Source: Candidatus Gerdarchaeota archaeon
GTDB taxonomy: Archaea; Asgardarchaeota; Heimdallarchaeia; JABLTI01
Assembly: GCA_016840945.1 (NCBI GenBank)
Contig: JAEORJ010000271.1
Location: forward strand, 1 to 5,009
DNA length: 5,009 nt
Reading direction: 5' to 3'
The notes under the pieces are model-generated. The model saw only the letters and a list, made by a program, of their open reading frames with translations. It searched no databases and was not told the origin of the DNA. A program made the translations under genes and the position numbers. Shown here piece after piece: positions 1 to 5,009 of the stretch (position 1 is the first letter of the stretch; the number at the start of each line of letters is the position of its first letter).

Positions 1-1
1 A

Positions 2-391
2 AAACTAATAAGCGTTCAAAAAATGGCACCAGAACCGATAACAGAATTAATTATCGGGATGACCACGGATGCCCAGTTTGGACCTGCGCTAATGTTTGGA
101 ATTGGTGGAATCTTAGTCGAATTACTAGAAGATGTGAGTTTTCGAATTGCACCAATAGAAGAATACGATGCGAAAGAGATGATTCACGACATCAAGGGAT
201 TTCCCATTTTAGACGGGTATCGAGGCAAACCAAAAGCCGATCTCGATGCAATAGTAGAGACATTGATGAAAATTTCTGATCTAGTGACTAAACACGAGGA
301 AATTTTTGAAATGGATCTTAATCCAGTCTTCATTTATGATAAGGGATTGATTTGTGTTGATGCTAGGATCATCTTGAAGAAAAAAGAATAA
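2..391 (+). CDS. acdB: ADP-forming acetyl/acyl-CoA synthetase, beta (ATP-grasp) part, 5'-truncated
   Basis: This is the C-terminal 129 residues of a protein whose start lies left of the window. The frame is open from base 2, so the ATG at base 23 is an internal Met (it reads VQKMAPE, a family-typical stretch) and not a start. The family makes ATP from ADP and phosphate while converting acyl-CoA to acid plus CoA, in the cytoplasm, and is common in archaea. Seen in the sequence: a Gly-rich FGPALMFGIGG segment followed by VELLEDVSFRIAP, then GFPILDGYRGKP, and near the end MDLNP and VDARIIL. By analogy with succinyl-CoA synthetase beta, the Asn of DLNP (bases 320-322) and the Asp of VDAR (359-361) are probable Mg-nucleotide ligands. 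The phosphorylated His known from the family lies outside this fragment. It could be a separate beta subunit or the tail of an alpha-beta fusion; the substrate cannot be told. Succinyl-CoA synthetase beta is a less likely alternative. Confidence 0.93.
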   Translation, partial: KLISVQKMAPEPITELIIGMTTDAQFGPALMFGIGGILVELLEDVSFRIAPIEEYDAKEMIHDIKGFPILDGYRGKPKADLDAIVETLMKISDLVTKHEEIFEMDLNPVFIYDKGLICVDARIILKKKE

Positions 392-399
392 ACCCGGAA

Positions 400-413
400 T
401 TTTTTTCCTTTTA
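400..413 (+). terminator. T-rich tract, probable archaeal terminator
   Basis: Nine bases after the synthetase stop codon there is a run of seven T, then CC, then four more T. No strong hairpin precedes it. Archaeal RNA polymerase commonly terminates at oligo-T on the non-template strand without a hairpin, so this fits the end of the synthetase transcript. AT-rich spacers contain such runs by chance, so confidence is moderate. Confidence 0.5.
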
Positions 414-524
414 TACTAGATCCAATTAATTTAAGATGAAAAATACCTTAAATTCACTTCTTTTGTTGAGAAATATTATAATACGATGTTTTTAAAATAA
501 GTAATTTTAAATTCAAATTGCACG

Positions 525-549
525 ATTATATATGTAATATCTATATTTA
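525..549 (+). promoter_or_regulatory. candidate TATA-box region for the surface-protein gene
   Basis: Two TATA-like stretches lie here, ATTATATA at 525-532 and CTATATTT at 541-548, that is 61 and 45 bases before the ATG at 586. With the usual archaeal spacing of about 25 bases from TATA to transcription start, they would give leaders of roughly 30 or 15 bases. No convincing purine-rich BRE is visible upstream. The spacer is so AT-rich that either match may be chance. Confidence 0.25.
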
Positions 550-585
550 ATGTAGAACGTAGAAATAATACATTTTCTGATAATC

Positions 586-3500
586 ATGAACAAACTAAAC
601 AAACATAAGGTCAAAAAACTCATTGTTTTGTTCTCTCTATTCATTTCACTGACTTTAATTAATTTGGTGATAATATTACCAATACACTGGGATGATGAAA
701 ATCTTTCTAGCAAATTTCATTCAATAAATGAGGATAGTGAGGTAAATACGCTTGTTTCCTCACAATCGCTAAATTATTCTGGTCCTGGGAGTTTAATAAA
801 TATTACTTTGCACCAATCTCTATTTGATAGTACAACAAAACAATTTTCTAATTTAGATCAATCTAATATTTTTACAGAGCCGTTTCCTATTTTTACTGGT
901 TATAATACATCTTTTATTAATGTATCCATAAATAATATTAATGCTCCAAATAAATCTATAATTTTAGAAGATGATTACTCATGGCAACAATCTTTAGCTT
1001 CACGAATATGGTCTTCATTTGAAGTAAGAGGCCATGGGTTTCTAGAGAATGTTTCTATTAAAATTGTTAATGATGCTGGTAATGAAGATTACAATATAAG
1101 GCTGTATAATGGAGAACTCCATAGTTATTTAGGAACGAATTATATAAGACCAAAGACATCAATTGCTACTCTCTCATTATCAGAAACAGTTCTGCAAACA
1201 ACTGGTTCTATATGGTTGAATCTTACAAGGGTTCATGAAAGATTAAATGTTAGCGATACATATAATAATACATTTTTCATTGCTGTTCAAAGGTTAAACG
1301 ATTATGGGGAGTGGGAGTTTGAGAATCAAGCGGATGGTGATGATACAATTGTTTGGGATTCTTTGAGTGCCAATACTCCAGTTTCAAGAGATCAGCTGTT
1401 GAAAGTCGATGTTGCCCCATTGAGCAATACTCCAAAACCATCAGAAATAAATTTGAAGGTAAATGGAACTGAGGTTAATGATATTGATAGTGATAATAGA
1501 GGCTTTATGAATTCTAGTAGTGAATTCTATGGAATAAATGGATATTTAGATTTTGAGATTACAGCAGATTGGTGGGATGTGTCTTGTGATGTTATTAAAA
1601 CACAAATAAATTATTCTAAATCAGATATAAAAGCTAATTCTGAATTTTACATACCATCAAGTAGTAGTGAGGTTCAATGGAATGTTACAGTTCCTAGTGG
1701 ACTTAACTATTTTGACGAAAGAATTATCGATTTTAATACTATCAATTTTACTATTCCTTCGAATTGGATTGATACTACTATTAAAGTTTTTAATAGTTCT
1801 ACTGAAAAAACTTCAGATCTCGTAAAAAGGCTACTAAATTCAAAATATCGCGAAGTTCAAGTACTAAATGCTGGGAATGGAACATTTTGGTATTTAACTG
1901 CGAATTCTTCAAATTTACTTTCTTCAATTGATACCTATATTGACGATATAGCTATATCACCATCATATATTGCTAATTTCTCGAGTTTAATTGAATTTGT
2001 TGCTAATTTTAGCATAAGTGTAAATGATGGTTTTCTGAATTTAAGCGTTTATAGTCCATCACCACGATACATGAATAACACTAAACTATTTGACATCTCG
2101 ACGGCACCAGGAAAAGAAATCTCTATAGATAATTGGACTGCGTCTCTGGATATCAAGGATTACGGTGAATTTCTCATTCTAATGTTATGGAATAATGATA
2201 CAGCTGCAGGATTCTTAGAGGATTATATAACGATTTTTGCAGATACAGATATCATTACTTTTCTCCCAAGAACTACGTTTGATGCAAGTGAATTATTCGA
2301 TATTGAAATCTACTTCAATGATACTGGCTTAATTGAAGGAATAGATGGAGGTCTTTTGAATTATAGCATCAATGGTAATCCGATACGAGGAGATAAAATC
2401 GATTATACAAGAGCAGCAAATGGTTATTATAACATTAGTATTGATTGTAATGATACTCAATTTTTCAATTATGGAGATAACATAATAACGTTCAATATAA
2501 GTAAGCCATTTTATAATAATCAAACAGATAGTGTGACTATTAGAATTAATGGAGAAACAAATGCAGTGATCACAAGTCCTTCAGCCGGTAGTATATATAA
2601 TTCTAGTGAAACAATCAATCTAACTATTTATTATAACAATACCGTTAGAAACATTGGAATTGATGGGGCAATAATTAATTACAGTTTAAATAATGGACTA
2701 TCATATAGATCTGGATTTGTTGATAACTCGGATGGAACTTACGATATCGCAATCAATGCTGCCGATCCTGATTTTAATGGGTATGGTGTAAAGACGATCA
2801 TCGTTAATACAAGCAAACAATATTATTACAACCAAAGTGAGAGTATTTCTATTACGATTATTGGTGAAACAAGCCTTAATGCCATTAAAATTCCCGACCA
2901 AACTAGCTATAACGCATCAGAGGCAGTAGTTATCCAATTGTATTATAATGATACAGTCAAGGATCTTCCTATTGATGGAGCAACCATTTCTTATGAAATA
3001 GAGGGAATGGGGCTACGGTATGATAGCATCGATCCAGTTAGCATTGGATTAGGTTATTACGAGATTACAATTGACTGTAATGATACAAATTTTAATGGTT
3101 ACGGTCTAAAATCAGTAGAAGTATATGCAAATAGCTCATTTTATTATAATCAAAGCCTACAACTCAGCTTCTTTATTCTTGGAGAAACTGATTTGACAAC
3201 ATTAAAAGTTCCTGATCAGAGCAGTTATAATGCATCAGAAACTATGTTAATTCGATTATATTTCAATGATATAGTAAAAAATGTTCCAATTGATGGAGCG
3301 ACGATTTCCTATGAAATAGAAGGTCAAGGGCTACGTTTTGATCACGTTGATACATCAAGTATTGGATCGGGTTATTATGATATCCAAATTGATTGCAATG
3401 ACACTGATTTTAATGGTTATGGAGTGAAAACTGTCACAATCTACTCTAATAGTACTTATTATCACAATCAAAGTAGGGTTGTTTCTTTAAGAATTTTAGG

Positions 3501-5009
3501 TGAAACATCCCTAAGTGTGGCACTCATTCCAGATCAATACGCGTTTAATGCGTCTGACCTCTTTACTATCAGGATGTATTTCAATGACACGATAAAAAAT
3601 GTCCCTGTTGACGGAGCAACTGTTTTCTATGAAATAGAAGGCATGGGGCTGCGTTATGATGAGATTGACCTAATTAGCATTGGATTGGGTTATTATGATA
3701 TCGAAATTGATTGCAATGATACCGATTTTAATGGATATGGATGGAAATCAATTACAGTGTACATTGAAATTGCTAACTATCATAATCAATCTCAATTGAT
3801 AAATATTCAAATCTTTGGAGAAACCTCTTTATCAATTGAAAAATTACCAGATCAAGTCTATTATGATTCTAGTGAAACAATGGTCGTGAGAGTATATTTC
3901 AACGATACCGTTAAGGATCTTCCTATAACTGGGGGAATCCTAACTTACACAATAGGATCTGGTTCTCCTAGATTCGATGCTGTTGATTTATTTAATGGTT
4001 TTTATGATATTACAATCGATTGTAATGACATTGATCTTATCTATGGCCCAAATACAATTTTCATTTCATTAGACAAGCAGTACTATAACAATCAATCTAC
4101 GCAGACAAGCTTGTTAGTGGTTGGATTTACAGTATTAAGGATTTTAAATCCTGATAATTTGACAGCCTATTATAGTGGACAGAGTTTTAATATCACTGTA
4201 GAATACTATGATACCATAAAAGGTGCTGGAGTCACTGGGGCAACATTATCATATTTATTACCAACGAGTGGTAGTTTACGGTTTGATAATATCTTTGAAA
4301 TTGGTAGTGGAATTTATCGAATTGAAATAAGCGTGAATGATATTGAATTTGATGCATTTGGATATGTTGATGTCACCATCTTTTCGAACCAGAAATTTTA
4401 CCTAAATCGTTCAAACACGTTTACATTCCACCGTCAAATCACGACAGAAATAACACCAGATCCACCAGGAAATATTATAGATCTAGGAAGTATCTTGTGT
4501 GGATTGAACAGAACATATACATTCAATTACTCTGCTACTACAGGTATCCCCGTTCTTAATGCAAATTATGCTTTAATTGGATCTGATTATAATTTTCTCT
4601 TTCACTTGCAAGAAAATGGAGACGGAAATTACACGTTCCACTTTGACACGACTTTCGTTGATGTATCCGGATCACCATTTGCACTCTACTTTAACATCTC
4701 TGCATACGGTAAACAGACACAGATTCTTCAAATTACCATTGATGTGTTGATAATATATACCGATATCGTCAATCCGGATTGGGATGATGTCATATTAAGA
4801 AATGCAGGATTAAACCAAACATTTACTTTTTATTTCAATGATACGGTCAACGATCGACCCGTACTAAATTTAGATACGTCTAACGTTCTCGTTCGAAATG
4901 AAGGTACTGGATTGCTTTGGAATACTGGAGACTTTAATTGGGAGTTGATCAACTCAACGATATTAGGATGGGGTAATTACGAATTAAGAATCAGTCTTAA
5001 TGGCTTAAA
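586..5009 (+). CDS. giant exported repeat protein, probable cell-surface adhesin or envelope protein, 3'-truncated
   Basis: One frame runs without a stop from ATG 586 to the window edge (1474 codons). This ATG is the first after the in-frame TAG at 553-555 and is directly followed by a basic stretch and a hydrophobic segment, so the start is well supported; the next in-frame Met is about residue 308. I see no Shine-Dalgarno sequence. Order: export segment (12-33); Ser/Asn-rich linker; beta-rich domain (about 108-260); unassigned region (about 266-551); nine Ig-like units of about 102-106 residues (552 onward), the last cut. By hand I count about 60 Asn-X-Ser/Thr sequons, as in archaeal surface glycoproteins. 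Only seven Cys occur (334, 621, 831, 937, 1043, 1146, 1305). There is no lipobox Cys after the hydrophobic segment, and any C-terminal anchor lies beyond the window. The likely place is the outer face of the membrane; adhesion, envelope structure and glycan binding are all possible. No catalytic motif was recognised. Confidence 0.93.
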   Translation, partial: MNKLNKHKVKKLIVLFSLFISLTLINLVIILPIHWDDENLSSKFHSINEDSEVNTLVSSQSLNYSGPGSLINITLHQSLFDSTTKQFSNLDQSNIFTEPFPIFTGYNTSFINVSINNINAPNKSIILEDDYSWQQSLASRIWSSFEVRGHGFLENVSIKIVNDAGNEDYNIRLYNGELHSYLGTNYIRPKTSIATLSLSETVLQTTGSIWLNLTRVHERLNVSDTYNNTFFIAVQRLNDYGEWEFENQADGDDTIVWDSLSANTPVSRDQLLKVDVAPLSNTPKPSEINLKVNGTEVNDIDSDNRGFMNSSSEFYGINGYLDFEITADWWDVSCDVIKTQINYSKSDIKANSEFYIPSSSSEVQWNVTVPSGLNYFDERIIDFNTINFTIPSNWIDTTIKVFNSSTEKTSDLVKRLLNSKYREVQVLNAGNGTFWYLTANSSNLLSSIDTYIDDIAISPSYIANFSSLIEFVANFSISVNDGFLNLSVYSPSPRYMNNTKLFDISTAPGKEISIDNWTASLDIKDYGEFLILMLWNNDTAAGFLEDYITIFADTDIITFLPRTTFDASELFDIEIYFNDTGLIEGIDGGLLNYSINGNPIRGDKIDYTRAANGYYNISIDCNDTQFFNYGDNIITFNISKPFYNNQTDSVTIRINGETNAVITSPSAGSIYNSSETINLTIYYNNTVRNIGIDGAIINYSLNNGLSYRSGFVDNSDGTYDIAINAADPDFNGYGVKTIIVNTSKQYYYNQSESISITIIGETSLNAIKIPDQTSYNASEAVVIQLYYNDTVKDLPIDGATISYEIEGMGLRYDSIDPVSIGLGYYEITIDCNDTNFNGYGLKSVEVYANSSFYYNQSLQLSFFILGETDLTTLKVPDQSSYNASETMLIRLYFNDIVKNVPIDGATISYEIEGQGLRFDHVDTSSIGSGYYDIQIDCNDTDFNGYGVKTVTIYSNSTYYHNQSRVVSLRILGETSLSVALIPDQYAFNASDLFTIRMYFNDTIKNVPVDGATVFYEIEGMGLRYDEIDLISIGLGYYDIEIDCNDTDFNGYGWKSITVYIEIANYHNQSQLINIQIFGETSLSIEKLPDQVYYDSSETMVVRVYFNDTVKDLPITGGILTYTIGSGSPRFDAVDLFNGFYDITIDCNDIDLIYGPNTIFISLDKQYYNNQSTQTSLLVVGFTVLRILNPDNLTAYYSGQSFNITVEYYDTIKGAGVTGATLSYLLPTSGSLRFDNIFEIGSGIYRIEISVNDIEFDAFGYVDVTIFSNQKFYLNRSNTFTFHRQITTEITPDPPGNIIDLGSILCGLNRTYTFNYSATTGIPVLNANYALIGSDYNFLFHLQENGDGNYTFHFDTTFVDVSGSPFALYFNISAYGKQTQILQITIDVLIIYTDIVNPDWDDVILRNAGLNQTFTFYFNDTVNDRPVLNLDTSNVLVRNEGTGLLWNTGDFNWELINSTILGWGNYELRISLNGL
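619..684 (+). other. signal peptide or N-terminal membrane anchor
   Basis: Residues 1-11 carry six basic Lys/His residues, and residues 12-33 are almost entirely Leu/Ile/Val/Phe with a few Ser/Thr and one Asn, ending at Pro32. Acidic, polar sequence (WDDEN) follows at once. This is the layout of a Sec signal. The core is longer than a typical cleaved signal and I see no clear Ala-X-Ala cleavage site, so an uncleaved signal anchor is equally possible. Confidence 0.8.
907..1365 (+). other. beta-rich jelly-roll-like domain of the surface protein
   Basis: Residues about 108-260 have an N-terminal half that reads SRIWSSFEVRGHGFLENVSI, followed by alternating hydrophobic strands (IKIVNDAG, YNIRLYNGEL), a SIWLNLT strand, and a FFIAVQRLN strand ending near DDTIVWD. 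The pattern of a Ser-Phe strand, a Gly turn, a 'VSI' strand and a late Trp strand resembles carbohydrate-binding-like jelly-roll modules seen near the N-terminus of large secreted proteins. The assignment rests on pattern memory, not on an alignment. Sequons lie at 112, 122, 155, 212, 221 and 227. Confidence 0.4.
1381..2238 (+). other. unassigned, probably beta-rich region between the first domain and the repeats
   Basis: Residues about 266-551 match no repeat unit and no domain I can name. They contain Trp-rich patches (DWWD at 328-331; WNN at 535-537), a lone Cys at 334, a short basic stretch at 411-423 that may be helical, and NGTFWYLTANSSN at 431-443. The end (YGEF to FADTD, 526-555) reads like a terminal beta-sandwich strand leading into the first repeat. 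About a dozen sequons are spread through it. It may hold two beta-sandwich domains, one about 286-400 and one about 465-551. Confidence 0.5.
2239..2550 (+). repeat. repeat unit 1 (residues 552-655), divergent
   Basis: The linker is replaced by FADTD. The YNASE position reads FDASE, so that sequon is absent. IYFNDT, IDCNDT (Cys621) and YNNQT are kept. The GATISYEI strand reads GGLLNYSI and the LRYD segment is not recognisable. The FNGYG turn is FNYGD. Confidence 0.8.
2551..2862 (+). repeat. repeat unit 2 (residues 656-759), Cys lost
   Basis: Starts GETNAVITSPS. Keeps YNSSE, YYNNT, IDGAIINYSL, FNGYG and YYNQS. The IDCNDTD motif has become INAADPD (723-729), so this unit has no Cys and no sequon there, although the FNGYG directly after it is intact. 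It is 104 residues long. Confidence 0.85.
2863..3180 (+). repeat. repeat unit 3 (residues 760-865), core type
   Basis: Carries every landmark: GETSL, IPDQ, YNASE, YYNDTVKDLPIDGATISYEI, LRYD, GYYEI, IDCNDT with Cys831, FNGYG and YYNQS. Sequons fall at unit positions 17, 29, 73 and 96, plus one extra at NSS 849. It is 106 residues long. Confidence 0.9.
3181..3498 (+). repeat. repeat unit 4 (residues 866-971), core type
   Basis: It is 106 residues long and collinear with units 3 and 5. The second landmark reads FNDI instead of FNDT, which removes one sequon. The other three stay at unit positions 17, 73 and 96, with Cys937 in IDCNDTD and an extra NST at 955. Confidence 0.9.
3499..3816 (+). repeat. 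repeat unit 5 (residues 972-1077), core type
   Basis: It is 106 residues long with all landmarks, including Cys1043 in IDCNDTD and all four positional sequons. Its central 47 residues (1006-1052) match unit 3 (794-840) at 37 positions in my hand alignment. Confidence 0.9.
3817..4122 (+). repeat. repeat unit 6 (residues 1078-1179), diverging
   Basis: GETSL, LPDQ, YFNDTVKDLPI and YYNNQS are kept. The YNASE position is YDSSE. The YEIEGMGLRYD segment is shortened to YTIGSGSPRFD, and the Cys motif reads IDCNDID (Cys1146), so its sequon is lost. The FNGYG turn is replaced by IYGPN. It is about 102 residues long. Confidence 0.82.
4123..4434 (+). repeat. repeat unit 7 (residues 1180-1283), divergent
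   Basis: The linker reads GFTVL. VEYYDTIKGAGVTGATLSYLL and LRFDN align with the core. The Cys motif has become SVNDIEFDAFGY without Cys, and the final landmark is FYLNRS, which keeps a sequon. Confidence 0.75.
4435..4740 (+). repeat. repeat unit 8 (residues about 1284-1385), strongly divergent
   Basis: It opens TTEITPDPPGN, with a Pro-rich start unlike the other linkers. The strand FNYSATTGIPVLNANYALI corresponds to the YFNDT to ISYEI segment, and NGDGNYTFHFDTT to the GYYDI to CNDT segment. The one Cys (1305) sits in a different place from the core units. The domain fold is probably the same, but the sequence belongs to another subtype. Confidence 0.6.
4741..5009 (+). repeat. repeat unit 9 (residues about 1386 onward), cut by the window edge
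   Basis: FTFYFNDTVNDRPVLNL (from residue 1412) realigns with the YFNDTVKDLPI strand, and GWGNYELRISLNGL fits the GYYDI strand. The unit lacks the GETSL opening and has a longer acidic start (NPDWDD). The array or further domains continue past the edge. Confidence 0.65.

Larger units (their letters stand above)
392..585. other. AT-rich intergenic spacer
   Basis: The 194-base gap separates the synthetase from the large surface-protein gene. It holds the T-rich tract at its left end and TATA-like stretches near its right end. I see no open frame of coding character, no tRNA-like fold and no clear inverted or direct repeat in it. Its length and the T-rich tract argue for two separate transcription units. 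Confidence 0.7.
2239..5009 (+). repeat. tandem array of nine Ig-like units, period about 306-318 bases, last unit cut
   Basis: Units are set by a GET-like linker at their start. In my hand alignment they begin at residues 552, 656, 760, 866, 972, 1078, 1180, about 1284 and about 1386. The consensus order is GET-S-L, then PDQ-x-x-YNASE, a strand ending YFNDTVK, a (V/L)PIDGATISYEI strand, LRYD, a GYYDI strand, IDCNDTDFNGYG, and YYNQS. The alternating hydrophobic pattern, the 'G-A-T-I-S-Y' strand and the length suit an Ig-like beta-sandwich. Units 3-5 are closest; units 1-2 and 6-9 diverge progressively. Such arrays usually act as stalks that carry a functional tip away from the membrane. Confidence 0.88.

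Noticed and set aside
23..391. ATG at 23 as the start of a short 122-residue protein
   Set aside because: The frame is open to base 2 and the seven residues before the Met also fit the synthetase family, so this is an internal Met of a truncated gene.
619..700. Lipoprotein signal
   Set aside because: No Cys follows the hydrophobic segment; the first Cys is at residue 334.
513..713. Minus-strand open frame of 66 codons across the spacer and the start of the surface gene
   Set aside because: It overlaps the export-signal codons of a well-supported gene, is Ile/Tyr-rich as expected from AT-rich antisense, and has no recognisable domain.
2329..2523. Minus-strand open frame of 64 codons within repeat unit 1
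   Set aside because: It is antisense to the long coding frame, with low-complexity Ile/Thr/Ser composition and no family resemblance.
2701..2901. Minus-strand open frame of 66 codons across repeat units 2 and 3
   Set aside because: It is an antisense shadow of the repeat array; its apparent regularity mirrors the sense-strand repeats.
2239..5009. CRISPR array or transposon as the source of the periodic signal
   Set aside because: The period is about 306-318 bases, the similarity is in protein and not in short exact DNA repeats, and the whole region is one open reading frame.
586..5009. Phage tail fibre as an alternative identity
   Set aside because: The N-terminal export segment, abundant sequons and neighbouring metabolic gene fit a cellular surface protein; no phage gene is in the window.

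Overview
The window holds the tail of one metabolic gene and the first 1474 codons of a very large predicted cell-surface protein, both on the + strand and both cut by the window edges. Organism: most likely an archaeon, and I favour an Asgard archaeon (Lokiarchaeia-like). The reasons are an ADP-forming acyl-CoA synthetase fragment, a giant Asn/Ile/Asp/Tyr/Ser/Thr-rich secreted protein full of N-glycosylation sequons and Ig-like repeats, AT-rich DNA, and no clear Shine-Dalgarno site before the second gene. This placement is inference from family resemblance; there is no rRNA or other marker gene here.

Layout. Bases 2-391 encode the C-terminal 129 residues of the ATP-grasp (beta) part of an ADP-forming acetyl/acyl-CoA synthetase. 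Bases 392-585 are an AT-rich intergenic gap with a T-rich tract just after the stop (likely archaeal terminator) and TATA-like stretches that could serve the next gene. From base 586 to the right edge (5009) a single frame stays open with no stop. It begins with a basic N-terminus and a hydrophobic export segment. A beta-rich domain resembling the jelly-roll modules of surface proteins follows (about residues 108-260), then about 290 residues of unassigned, probably beta-rich sequence. From about residue 552 come nine tandem units of about 102-106 residues that look like Ig-like beta-sandwich domains, the ninth cut by the edge.

The repeat array is the most interesting part. Units 3-5 are the most alike and have exactly the same length (106 residues). 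They share invariant landmarks: an Asn-Ala-Ser sequon, an FNDT-type sequon (lost in unit 4), an IDCNDT motif with the only Cys of the unit, an FNGYG turn, an NQS sequon and a GET linker. Units become more divergent toward both ends. Synonymous codons differ widely between units whose protein sequence is conserved, so the array seems held by selection rather than being a very recent duplication.

The two genes show no evident functional link. The spacing, the T-rich tract and the difference in base composition suggest separate transcription units. No RNA gene, mobile element or CRISPR array was seen.
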